Assembly (NCBI RefSeq): GCF_001982635.1
Contig: NZ_MKFI01000008.1
Span: 124,001-188,000, forward strand
Direction of reading: 5' to 3'
DNA: 64,000 bases
From: Bradyrhizobium mercantei
GTDB lineage: Bacteria > Pseudomonadota > Alphaproteobacteria > Rhizobiales > Xanthobacteraceae
In this document: positions 16,245-24,496 of the stretch, one piece after another
Layout of the letters: the number at the start of each line of letters is the position of its first letter
Numbering within the stretch: position 1 is the stretch's first letter
Notes under the pieces: model-generated
Seen by the model: only the letters and a program-made list of their open reading frames with translations
Database searches by the model: none
Told to the model about the DNA's origin: nothing
Program-made: the position numbers and the translations under genes

Positions 16245-18854
16245 ATGCAATCTGCAATTCCAGGTGCGGGCCCGAATCCGGCCCAAGGTCACGCGGATAG
16301 CTCGGAGCCCGCAAAGCTCAACGTGCCCGCAGGCACTCTGACCGAGGCGGAGGCACTCGAGATCGAGCGCCGCAACCTCAGAGCCACCCGAACGGATAGC
16401 TCGGAGCCCGTGAAGCTCAATGTGCCCGCGGGCACTCTCACCGAGGCGGAGGCACTCGAGATCGAGCGCTGCAGCCTCAGAGCCAGCCGCAAAAAGAAAA
16501 TCGAGTCATGGATCGGCATAGGCTGTTCGGGTGGAGGCATCAGGTCGGCAACGTTCTGTCTGGGGGCGCTTCAGCGGCTCGCCGGCGCGGGGCTGCTGGA
16601 GCAAGCAGATTATCTGTCCACCGTATCCGGCGGCGGTTACACCGGTTCATCGCTGCAGTGGTGGTGGCATCGCGATGGAAAGACCAACGCCGGCACGGCG
16701 TTTCCCTATGGCGTCGAACTGCGGAGCGACAGCTGGCGCCTCCGGTCCCTGCGCAACCATGGCAGCTACCTCACGCCGGGCGACGGCATCACGTTCTGGT
16801 CCGGGATCGCCGTCGTATTGCGAACGATATTTCTCAACATGGCGGTCTGGTTTCCGCTTCTCGTGCTCACGCTGATCGCGCTTGTCGGACTGCCCAAGCT
16901 CGTCGTGTCCGGCACATACCCGATCATTCCGTGGAATGCCGATTTTGGCTACATCGCCTATCCACGGGCATTCATGGTGTTTCTGTACCTCGCCGCGCTG
17001 ATGGTCGGCCTTCTGCTGATATTCGGGGTGCTGCTGGCCTGGACCTCGATCCTCATCCCGCCTGAAACCCGCGACAACGCGAAGGAACGATTGAGGCGCG
17101 GTGTGACCTGTGCGCTTGTCAGCGTCGTCCTGTTTGGGATCGCACTTTTCGGTCGTCAATATTCCAAGGTCGTTCCCGACTACGCAGGCCTGGTCGAATC
17201 CGTATTCTCGAACCTCGCCGTCTTCCTGGTCGGACTGCTTGCAGCGGCAACGATCTTCATCACGCTGCTGCAGTTGCTCGGCAAACTGCCGGTCGGGCTG
17301 AACTACCTGCTGAGGAGGTCCTTCGATAGCCACGCCGGCAGCGCGCTGATCCTCTCCGCGACCGCCGCCCTGATCGGATCCATTCCGTTCGTGGCCGGAG
17401 CCATCGTCGCCGCGGGAGCCGAATATCAGAAGACGACGACCCTTGCCGCGACCGCCACCGTGCTGAGCGGCGTCGTCTCCGGTCTTTACGGTCACCTGGT
17501 GCAGGCGCAACGCGCGCTGGACAGCCCGATCGGCCGCTGGCTCGCCGCCGCGGCCGCCGGCGCCTTTCTCTATCTGCTCGCGATCATCGCCTATATCGTC
17601 GCGGATTTCCTCACAGCCGACACGTTCACCCTTTCACTGATCGTTCGTCCGTTTCCGACCCTCGTTCACTGGTATTACCAGGCGCTGGTCGTCGTCTGCG
17701 GCTCGATCGTCTTTGCGCTCGTGTTTGGCTGGTTCTCCAACCTGAACCATCTTGGACTGCATCGCTTCTATCGCGACCGGCTGATGGAGGCGTTCATGCC
17801 GACCTATGACGACAAGGGCAAACGGTCGCTGTTCACGGATGCCGAAGGCACCACCCTGTCGGAAATCTGGCCGGACCCGACGGAAGCAAAATCGAAGCCG
17901 CTGCGGCCCTATCCGCTGATCAATGCCAATGTCATTCTGGTCAACGACCCCGAGCTCAAATTCCAGATTCGCGGCGGCGACAATTTCATCCTGAGCCCAT
18001 TGCTGGTGGGATCCTCCGCCACCGGCTGGCAGACCACATCCGATCACATCAAGCAGCATGGCCCCTTGACCCTGGCATCGGCAATGGCCGGGTCCGGGGC
18101 AGCCGCGAACGCCAATGCGGCCTATATCGGCTCAGGCATCACACGGGACCGGATCGTCTCCGCGCTGATGATGATGCTGAACATGAGGCTGGGTATCTGG
18201 ATCGGCTCGCCGAGCGGACGCCCCGGTCGACCCAATCATTTCCGGCCGGCGCTGACCCACGGCATATTTCGCTGGGGGTATCGGCGAACCAGCCGCTTCG
18301 TCGAGCTTTCCGACGGCGGGCACTTCGACAATCTGGGCCTTTATGAGCTCGTCCGCAGGCGCGCCGACCTGATGATCATCATCGATGCGGAGGAGGATCC
18401 CTCCACCGCGATGAAGGCCCTTGTGTCCGCCTGCCAGCGGATTCGCGAGGACTTCGGCACCGAGATCGAGATCGGGAACGCTGCAGATATCCTGTATGCG
18501 AAGGAGCGCAACGGCTATCCGCTCGGCGCAAAGTTTGCGCAGCAGCCGTTCTTCTGCTGCAAGGTCCAATACCCCGCACCGGACCGCAAGTCCGCGGCGC
18601 TGCTCTACATCAAGGCGAGCATGGTGGAGGGACTGGGATTTACCGTTCGCGGCTATCGGGCCGCAAATGCGGAGTTTCCGAACCAGCCGACGGCGGACCA
18701 GTTCTTCGATGCGGCGCAGTTCGAAGCCTACCGCGAATTGGGCCATGTGTGCGCCTCCGCGATGATCGACCACTTCAAGCTGGACGGCAAGAAACTACTG
18801 GACACGGTTTTTGCGGCGATGCAGCTGAGCGTGCCGACCAAGCCTTCGCCTTAG
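16245..18854 (+). CDS. Patatin-like phospholipase with a large membrane-helix insertion
   Basis: 869 residues. After a 33-residue tandem duplication (17-82) comes a patatin start: GIGCSGGGIRSATFCLGALQ (oxyanion loop, about 92-110) and YLSTVSGGGYTGSS with the likely nucleophile Ser128. Residues about 180-520 carry roughly eight to nine hydrophobic helices. The catalytic Asp is then in ELSDGGHFDNLGLYEL (Asp690), part of the D-G-G dyad. Patatins hydrolyse acyl esters of lipids. The Ser and Asp thus sit on either side of a membrane domain, suggesting an enzyme embedded in the inner membrane. It is monocistronic. Confidence 0.82.
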   Translation: MQSAIPGAGPNPAQGHADSSEPAKLNVPAGTLTEAEALEIERRNLRATRTDSSEPVKLNVPAGTLTEAEALEIERCSLRASRKKKIESWIGIGCSGGGIRSATFCLGALQRLAGAGLLEQADYLSTVSGGGYTGSSLQWWWHRDGKTNAGTAFPYGVELRSDSWRLRSLRNHGSYLTPGDGITFWSGIAVVLRTIFLNMAVWFPLLVLTLIALVGLPKLVVSGTYPIIPWNADFGYIAYPRAFMVFLYLAALMVGLLLIFGVLLAWTSILIPPETRDNAKERLRRGVTCALVSVVLFGIALFGRQYSKVVPDYAGLVESVFSNLAVFLVGLLAAATIFITLLQLLGKLPVGLNYLLRRSFDSHAGSALILSATAALIGSIPFVAGAIVAAGAEYQKTTTLAATATVLSGVVSGLYGHLVQAQRALDSPIGRWLAAAAAGAFLYLLAIIAYIVADFLTADTFTLSLIVRPFPTLVHWYYQALVVVCGSIVFALVFGWFSNLNHLGLHRFYRDRLMEAFMPTYDDKGKRSLFTDAEGTTLSEIWPDPTEAKSKPLRPYPLINANVILVNDPELKFQIRGGDNFILSPLLVGSSATGWQTTSDHIKQHGPLTLASAMAGSGAAANANAAYIGSGITRDRIVSALMMMLNMRLGIWIGSPSGRPGRPNHFRPALTHGIFRWGYRRTSRFVELSDGGHFDNLGLYELVRRRADLMIIIDAEEDPSTAMKALVSACQRIREDFGTEIEIGNAADILYAKERNGYPLGAKFAQQPFFCCKVQYPAPDRKSAALLYIKASMVEGLGFTVRGYRAANAEFPNQPTADQFFDAAQFEAYRELGHVCASAMIDHFKLDGKKLLDTVFAAMQLSVPTKPSP
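16296..16493 (+). repeat. Two 99-bp tandem repeats at the start of the patatin gene
   Basis: Units 16296-16394 and 16395-16493 differ at only a few positions and encode two copies of a 33-residue segment beginning DSSEP and containing PAGTLTEAEALEIER. The period of 99 keeps frame. This is an in-frame duplication of an amphipathic, acidic helix. Confidence 0.95.
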
Positions 18855-18881
18855 GCCGCGGCCAAGGCAGCCCGTTGACCG

Positions 18882-19421
18882 TCAAGCCGGCGGCAGGATG
18901 TAGACGAAGGTCCACACATAGAGCGCATTGAACGCCCACATGGCGCCCAGATGCACCATTGCCGCGGAGCGATCCCGCCACAACCGGGTTCGGTAGAACA
19001 CGATCGCGATGCACGTGCCGAGCAGCGAGAAGCATATCGAGCTGATCAGCCGCCCCAGCTCGGGGCGAGCCGTGACCAGACGGAGCGACGCATCCATCGT
19101 GTAGGCCAACGGGGTCAACCTCACCACCAGGAACACGGTCAGCGTCATGATCCATGCCAGCGAGAAGATCGGAAACAGGCTGTCGCGGTCACGCCCCGCC
19201 ACCGAACCGAAGAAGTAGAAAAACACGAACGGCAGGACGCCCAGCAGCAGCGTCATCGAATCGTCGATCGTCACTCCCTCGGTCCAGCGAACCGCGCGGG
19301 CAAACAGGAACAGCGTGCACCCGGCGGCAATGACGGCGAGCCAGCCGGCCGACGCCCCGCGCCTGCGTGCGGCTTGCCCGGTCTCACTTCTCGGGTCTTG
19401 CCCGGACTCGCTATCCGTCAT
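18882..19421 (-). CDS. Unknown four- to five-helix membrane protein
   Basis: 179 residues: a polar N-terminus (about 25 residues, SETGQAARRRGAS) followed by hydrophobic helices around GWLAVIAAGCTLFLFA, LLLGVLPFVFFYFF, WIMTLTVFLVV, SICFSLLGTCIAIVF and MWAFNALYVWTFVYIL. No catalytic motif is recognised. Its ATG overlaps the stop of the upstream gene as ATGA, so it is translationally coupled to the secreted protein at 19418. The two probably act together; the role is unknown. Confidence 0.75.
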   Translation of the reverse strand: MTDSESGQDPRSETGQAARRRGASAGWLAVIAAGCTLFLFARAVRWTEGVTIDDSMTLLLGVLPFVFFYFFGSVAGRDRDSLFPIFSLAWIMTLTVFLVVRLTPLAYTMDASLRLVTARPELGRLISSICFSLLGTCIAIVFYRTRLWRDRSAAMVHLGAMWAFNALYVWTFVYILPPA

Positions 19422-20263
19422 CTGACCTCAAGCGGTTGCCACCTCTTTTCTCCGGCGCGCCAAAGCGTCGTCCTGTTCTCGATGTCGTTGACGCGGAGGA
19501 CCTGATCGGCCGCGGCCGAATCCAAGCTGAACATGATGCATGTCGGGCGGTTTGGGGCCACCTTGTAGTGGAAGATTTCTGTGCGCTGCTGCTGCAGCCG
19601 GGACGGCGCGGCCAGCGCCTCGGGGATCAAACTGCGGGCGATATTGACGGTGGCGTAGCTCCAGCCGTTGTCGACCACGGTCATGTCGTAGGAAAATTGC
19701 GAGCGATTGTTGCGATATTCGAACCCGGCATAGTCCGTGCTGTCGCTCGAACGGCAGCTCCCTCCCCCCGGATATTTCGAATGAAAGCTCTCGATGACCT
19801 GCCGGCTGGTCTCGGGCGAGGCGGGATCGGGACTTGAATCCAGCGCCCTCGATTCGAGGAATCCTCTGCCATGATAGTCCTCATAGGCGCGCGCCGTCAC
19901 GCTCCTTGATTTGAATGGGGGGCTCGAGCACTGCCGATCGGGGTACGAATTTTCGCGCGCCAGCTTCACCAGGCCGGATCGCGAGGCACTCTGCCGCGAT
20001 CCCCAGCGCGCGGTCTTGACGACCACCACTCCCGCCCGCTCCATCCCGTCCTTCACGACGAACGCAAACGAAAAGGGCGTCGGCTTCTTGAGGTTCTCGA
20101 ACCCGGTGAACAGAAGCCAGTCGCCCGCGTCGTTCTGTGCCAGCAGCGCGCCATCGTCGAATCCAGCCAGTGTGGCGGCAGGCAGATCGCAGCGGTCCGC
20201 AGCCCCTGCCCCGACGTCAAGTGCTCCCAACGCGAACATGATGATCAACAAGCGCATCAGCAT
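19418..20263 (-). CDS. Unknown secreted protein, first gene of a two-gene unit
   Basis: 281 residues with a cleavable signal peptide (LLIIMFALGALDVGAGAA, cleavage near residue 22). The mature part has four or more cysteines and Ser/Arg-rich stretches without a recognised domain. The ATG at 20263 has AGGAG at 6-7 bases. It overlaps the downstream membrane protein by 4 bases. I do not recognise the family. Confidence 0.72.
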   Translation of the reverse strand: MLMRLLIIMFALGALDVGAGAADRCDLPAATLAGFDDGALLAQNDAGDWLLFTGFENLKKPTPFSFAFVVKDGMERAGVVVVKTARWGSRQSASRSGLVKLARENSYPDRQCSSPPFKSRSVTARAYEDYHGRGFLESRALDSSPDPASPETSRQVIESFHSKYPGGGSCRSSDSTDYAGFEYRNNRSQFSYDMTVVDNGWSYATVNIARSLIPEALAAPSRLQQQRTEIFHYKVAPNRPTCIMFSLDSAAADQVLRVNDIENRTTLWRAGEKRWQPLEVR

Positions 20264-20660
20264 TGGCTACTCCTATCCAGACGACGTTTGATCGGCATTG
20301 GCGCGGTCGGAACGACGAACTGAAGATCAGAAATCGAAGCTTTCGCCTGTGCCGGCCGATCGCCATGATGGCGACGGCAAAAATACTATTTCAGAGTGAA
20401 TATAATCCACACGATAACCAGAGATTTATAACCGATCCGCAACCGAAGTCGAGTGCCGGGCCGGGCGCTCCGTTCCGGATTACCGGCTTTGCAGTCGTTA
20501 GCCGGGAGATCGCGGCGCGCACCGCTCGATCGAGGCGTTCCCGTCCGCGCCGCCGCGCCCCTCCAGGCATGCCCAAAAAGTCGTCTTTGCGACAGCTTGC
20601 CGCACCGGATAGAAGGTGCCCCGTGGAAGCAACCAACGAAAAGTCAGGGAGAGATATACG
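20264..20660. other. Intergenic region, no gene seen
   Basis: About 400 bases between divergent genes. It includes an A/T-rich patch near 20390-20435 that could hold promoters, and a G/C-rich stretch at 20510-20570. The frames that cross it are Arg/Pro-rich and lack ribosome sites, so I call no gene. Confidence 0.5.
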
Positions 20661-21875
20661 ATGAAATCGCTCTTGGCCGCAGCGGCGGCCGGCCTCGCGC
20701 TCGCGGCCTCCGGTACCGCGGCGAACGCCCAGATCTCCGACGATGTCGTCAAGCTCGGCGTGCTCACCGACATGTCGAGCCTCTATGCGGACGCCACCGG
20801 CAAGGGGTCGGTCGCCGCCGTCGAGATGGCGGTCGCCGATTACGGCGGCAAGGTGAAGGGCAAGCCGATCCAGGTCGTCGTGGCCGATCACCAGAACAAG
20901 CCCGACGTCGGCGTCAGCATCGCGCGCAACTGGTACGACAACGACAAGGTCGACGCGATCCTCGACGTGCCGACCTCGTCGGTCGCATTGCCGATCTCCG
21001 CATTGACGCGCGAGAAGAACAAGATCCACATCAATTCCGGCGGCGGCTCCTCCGACATCACCGGCACCGCCTGCTCGCCGAACACGGTGCACTGGACCTA
21101 CGATACCTATGCGCTGTCGAACGTCGCCGGCAAGGCGATGGTCAAGCGCGGTGAGGACACCTGGTTCTTCGTCACCGCCGACTACGCCTTCGGCATGGCG
21201 CTGCAGCGCGATGCCGCCAACGTCGTCAAGGAAAGCGGCGGCAAGGTGCTGGGCGAAGTCCGTCACCCGCTCAACTCGTCGGACTTCTCGTCCTTCCTGC
21301 TGCAGGCGCAGGCCTCCAAGGCGAAGGTCGTGGCGCTGGCCAATGCCGGCGGCGACACCACCACCGCGCTGAAGCAGGCCGCCGAATTCGGCCTCACCCA
21401 GGGCGGCCAGAAGCTGATCGCGCTGCTGATGGAAATCACCGACACCCATGCCCTCGGCCTGAAGGCGACGCAGGGCCTGATCGTCACCGACGCCTTCTAC
21501 TGGGACATGAACGACGAGACCCGCGCCTTCTCGAAGCGCTTCAACGAGAAGGTCGGCCACATGCCGACCATGATCCAGGCCGGCCTCTATTCGGCGACCA
21601 TGCATTACCTGAAGGCGATCGAGGCCATCGGCACCGACGAGGCGCCGAAGGTGATGGAGCAGATGCGCAAGACGCCGGTCAACGACTTCTTCGCCAAGAA
21701 CGGCCATATCCGGATCGACGGCCGCATGGTGCACGACATGTACCTGTTCGAGACCAAGAAGCCCGAGCAATCCAAGAACGAGTGGGACCTCTACAATCTG
21801 ATCGCCACCGTGCCCGGCGACGAGGCTTTCCGCCCGCTCGACAAGGGCGGCTGCCCGCTGGTGAAGTCGAACTGA
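20661..21875 (+). CDS. Periplasmic branched-chain amino-acid-type ABC substrate-binding protein
   Basis: 404 residues. A signal peptide (residues 1-24, ending ANAQ) precedes a type I periplasmic binding fold: VKLGVLTDMSSLYADATGKGS, VVVADHQNKPDVGVSIARNW, INSGGGSSDITGTACSPNTVHW and a second lobe from FFVTADYAFGMALQRDA. It resembles LivK/AmiC/UrtA-like proteins of bradyrhizobia whose ligands range from amino acids to aromatic acids. ATG 20661 follows AGGGAGAG. No permease or ATPase gene lies next to it, so it is an orphan binding protein; the ligand is unknown. Confidence 0.88.
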   Translation: MKSLLAAAAAGLALAASGTAANAQISDDVVKLGVLTDMSSLYADATGKGSVAAVEMAVADYGGKVKGKPIQVVVADHQNKPDVGVSIARNWYDNDKVDAILDVPTSSVALPISALTREKNKIHINSGGGSSDITGTACSPNTVHWTYDTYALSNVAGKAMVKRGEDTWFFVTADYAFGMALQRDAANVVKESGGKVLGEVRHPLNSSDFSSFLLQAQASKAKVVALANAGGDTTTALKQAAEFGLTQGGQKLIALLMEITDTHALGLKATQGLIVTDAFYWDMNDETRAFSKRFNEKVGHMPTMIQAGLYSATMHYLKAIEAIGTDEAPKVMEQMRKTPVNDFFAKNGHIRIDGRMVHDMYLFETKKPEQSKNEWDLYNLIATVPGDEAFRPLDKGGCPLVKSN

Positions 21876-21918
21876 CGCGGGTAGAGATTCCGTTGGCTGC
21901 AGCCAAAGAGACTGCGTT

Positions 21919-21942
21919 CCCTCTCCCGCTTGCGGGAGAGGG
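21919..21942 (+). terminator. Hairpin after the substrate-binding protein gene
   Basis: CCCTCTCCCGC TT GCGGGAGAGGG, an 11-bp perfect stem about 45 bases past the stop. It lacks a T-run and also resembles the CTCTCCCGC repeat family of the 7738 element. Confidence 0.5.
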
Positions 21943-22001
21943 CTGACGTGTTGCGTCGTCGCGTGGTGTGCTCTGCGCGAACGCGTGAAGCGCGCCTGTG
22001 C

Positions 22002-22217
22002 CTACGAACCTTCGAACTTGAACGAGACCTTCAGCTTGGCACGGTAGGCTTCGACCTTGCCGGCGGCGTCCAGTTGCAGATCGAGTTCAACAACCTCGGC
22101 AACACGCAAATCGCGCAGGGACTCTCCGGCCCTGCTGACCGCCGCTGCGGCCGCCTTTTCCCAGGAGTCCTTGCTGGTACCGATCAGCTCGATCACCTTG
22201 TAGACGCTCTCAGCCAT
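22002..22217 (-). CDS. Dodecin family flavin-binding protein
   Basis: 71 residues beginning MAESVYKVIELIGTSKDSWE. The sequence VYKVIELIGTS...SWEKAA...AVSRAGESLRDLRVAEV...YRAKLKVSFKFE matches dodecins, small beta-alpha-beta-beta proteins that form hollow dodecamers binding FMN/riboflavin or related ligands as a flavin buffer. The start at 22217 is supported by GGGAGGACGAC upstream; the frame extends further without a site. It is monocistronic. Confidence 0.9.
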   Translation of the reverse strand: MAESVYKVIELIGTSKDSWEKAAAAAVSRAGESLRDLRVAEVVELDLQLDAAGKVEAYRAKLKVSFKFEGS

Positions 22218-22498
22218 GTCGTCCTCCCGATGTTGCAAGGCGGGCCGCAAGCGCGCCCGCCGCGATCAGCCTAACATCGGGATTTCCCTCCCGATAGGAT
22301 GCGCCGCACCAATCGGCTGCGATCTGCGAAGGGCGGGCATTTCAAGCCCGTCATCGGGCATGCATGTCGTCGACGGCTTTCCTTGTCCGCCGGCGCCGGA
22401 GCGCGATGATGAGTTCACTTCGAATCGTCATCGCGCGCCAGCTGTCTGTCCGAGCGTGATCTTTTCGGAAAACAGCTTCACGGTTTTCCGGATCTGCT

Positions 22499-22651
22499 CT
22501 AGTCGCCGTTCGCGCCCGGGATCATCCAGGTCGCATAGGTCTGCCAGACGCCATCGCCGAGATTGCGTTGATAGGCGATGAAATCGGCATGGTCGCCGTG
22601 CACGAGCTCATAGCGATAGTACCTCGAGAGGTCGTCGATCTGCTTGGTCAT
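22499..22651 (-). CDS. Small 50-residue conserved-looking protein
   Basis: The open frame from ATG 22651 to TAG 22499 encodes 50 residues starting MTKQIDDLSRYYRYEL and ending MIPGANGD, with many aromatic residues (YYRYEL, FIAYQRN, VWQTYATW). GGAG lies about 9 bases upstream of the ATG. Its composition is unlike a shadow frame. I do not recognise the family. A GATC-containing repeat fragment (22452-22500) touches its stop codon. Confidence 0.65.
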   Translation of the reverse strand: MTKQIDDLSRYYRYELVHGDHADFIAYQRNLGDGVWQTYATWMIPGANGD

Positions 22652-22754
22652 GGTACGTCTCCGTCGTCGGGGAAGTCACTGTCTTTCGACGTAGTCGAGG
22701 CGCGCCTGCGGTCAATAGCATGATAATGATCATTCAATCACAGGCGCGCGAGCT

Positions 22755-23042
22755 TCAACGGCCGGCGCGATGCGCGCGGTGGCGCGCCACGTGAACGGTG
22801 CCGATGCCGCTCTCCTGCGCCTGGAGCGCCTGCAGCACCGCGGGCGGTTCCAGCACGAGCCTGGCCGCCGGCGTCGGCGCGCCGTTGTTGAGCACGTCGC
22901 GATAGGGATAGAGCGCCTGGTAGGCGGCCGGCTCGGAGATCGCGGCCTGGGCCGATGCCGCCGTCGCGGCAATGGCGGACAGCGCCGCGGCCAGCGCGAT
23001 GGCTTTGAACGGGCGTGCGAAATGGGACATCCTGGTGGTCAT
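22755..23042 (-). CDS. Small secreted protein, unknown
   Basis: 95 residues from ATG 23042 (CAGGAG upstream). A signal peptide covers residues about 5-32 (AIALAAALSAIAATAASAQA). The mature part contains AYQALYPYRDVLNNGAPTPA and ends in a basic His/Arg cluster (VARHRAHRAGR). Proteins of this type are common and uncharacterised in bradyrhizobia. ATG 23030 (MSHF) is an alternative start. Confidence 0.7.
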   Translation of the reverse strand: MTTRMSHFARPFKAIALAAALSAIAATAASAQAAISEPAAYQALYPYRDVLNNGAPTPAARLVLEPPAVLQALQAQESGIGTVHVARHRAHRAGR

Positions 23043-23434
23043 GGTAACGCTCCTGCGATTTATATCGCGTACGATTAATTCGTTCGCGCTTGATAAAGGC
23101 GCGGCGCGGCCGGTCTTCAAGTATCCCGATTTAATCGGATGCGATTTATTCGAGTGCGGGGCTTCAAATATCCGTGTGGTCCGCGCGGCCATGCGCGGCC
23201 GGCAAGGCCGCTCTGTTCGCGGAGCGCCGCTGGCGTGTCAGCCGGCGCGCTGGTGATCGTAACGGCCGGTCGATGCGAAACATTGAAATGAGGCGGCCTC
23301 GCCGGCTCCGGATGCGCGCGCTTCCGAAGCGGTCAAATTCGAGCTGGATCGGACAGGCTGCCGAGGTTGGCAGGATTTAACATCCGCGCCATAGTGGATG
23401 ACTATCCTGGTCGTGAGCCAACGCGGGGTCAGCT
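23043..23434. other. Intergenic region, no gene seen
   Basis: About 390 bases between the small secreted protein gene and the divergent efflux operon. The part near 23060-23170 is A/T-richer (TTTATATCGCG, ATTTAATCGGATGCGATTTA) and may hold both promoters. No supported open frame. Confidence 0.5.
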
Positions 23435-24496
23435 ATGGACGTGTCTCCTTCCGGTAGCGAGAACCAAAGCACGTCGCGACCGACACAGGCAGCGCGCCAG
23501 GAGAATGTGCACGCCGCAACACGCACACCGGCGATCATTGTCGGCATCGTTGCGGCAATCATCATTGCGTTGTCCGTCTACTATCTGCTGCGGCCGGAGC
23601 CCCTGCTCGTGCAGGGCGAGGTCGATGCGACGCGGCTCGATATCGCGGCGCGCGTCGACGGACGGGTCAAGGACATCCCGGTCGAGCGCGGACAGAACGT
23701 GACGGCGGGCGCCGTCCTGGTGCGCATCGACAACCCGGAAACGCTTGCCAAGCAGGACCAGATGCGCGCCGCGAAGGCGGTCGCCGATGCACAGCTCGCC
23801 AATGTGCTGGTCGGGACACGGGTCGAAACCATTGCCGCGCGGAAGGCGGAAATGGAGCGTGCCGAGGCGGCGCAGGTGCTGGCGCAGAAGACGTTCGATC
23901 GCACCAAGACATTGACCGAGCAAGGCAACGCGCCACAGGCCCGCCTCGACCAGAGCACCGACGCCCTGCATGAGGCCGAGCGCGGCCTCGATCAGGCCAA
24001 ATCGGCCTATGAGCAGGCGGTCAACGGCTACACCAAGGAGGAGCGCGCGATCGCGAAGGCGAATGTCGAGAAGGCCGAGGCAGACATTCAAAGCGTCCAA
24101 TCGGTCGTCGATCAGCTCGCGGTCTACGCGCCGGTCGCGGCGCAGGTCTATCAGCGCAACGTCGAGCCGGGCGAATATGTATCGCCGGGCGTGCCGCTGG
24201 TGACGTTGATCGATCTCGCCGATCTGTGGATCCACTTCGATCTGCGCGAGGATCTGGTCAAGGGCCTGAAGGTCGGCGACAAGTTCGACGTCCGCATTCC
24301 CGCGCTCGATGATCGCCACGTCACGGTCGAGGTCAAGCTGATCGCAACCAAGGGCGAATATGCGAGCTGGCGGGCCACGCGCGCCACCGGCGATTTCGAC
24401 TTGCGGACATTCTCGATCCGCGCCTATCCGGTTCAGCCGGTGCCCGAGCTGCGACCGGGCATGAGCGCCTATCTCGACTGGAAGTCGCGGCAATGA
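23435..24496 (+). CDS. HlyD/EmrA-type membrane fusion protein
   Basis: 353 residues. A cytosolic N-terminus and one membrane helix (AIIVGIVAAIIIALSVYYLL, about 31-50) are followed by a biotinyl-lipoyl half-motif (VDATRLDIAARVDGRVKDIPVERGQNV), a long coiled-coil hairpin (about 110-215) and a beta-barrel domain. Such proteins bridge an inner-membrane transporter to an outer-membrane channel. Its stop overlaps the ATG of the permease gene by 4 bases (24493-24496), so it is the first gene of the operon. Confidence 0.88.
   Translation: MDVSPSGSENQSTSRPTQAARQENVHAATRTPAIIVGIVAAIIIALSVYYLLRPEPLLVQGEVDATRLDIAARVDGRVKDIPVERGQNVTAGAVLVRIDNPETLAKQDQMRAAKAVADAQLANVLVGTRVETIAARKAEMERAEAAQVLAQKTFDRTKTLTEQGNAPQARLDQSTDALHEAERGLDQAKSAYEQAVNGYTKEERAIAKANVEKAEADIQSVQSVVDQLAVYAPVAAQVYQRNVEPGEYVSPGVPLVTLIDLADLWIHFDLREDLVKGLKVGDKFDVRIPALDDRHVTVEVKLIATKGEYASWRATRATGDFDLRTFSIRAYPVQPVPELRPGMSAYLDWKSRQ

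Noticed and set aside
13732..16314. 860-residue open frame on the - strand over L,D-transpeptidase and DUF4403 genes
   Set aside because: Shadow of two well-supported genes in high-GC DNA; no motif, and it crosses an intergenic hairpin.
20263..20664. 133-residue + strand frame in the spacer before the substrate-binding protein gene
   Set aside because: Arg/Pro/Ser-rich, overlaps the promoter region, no ribosome site, and runs into the following gene's start.
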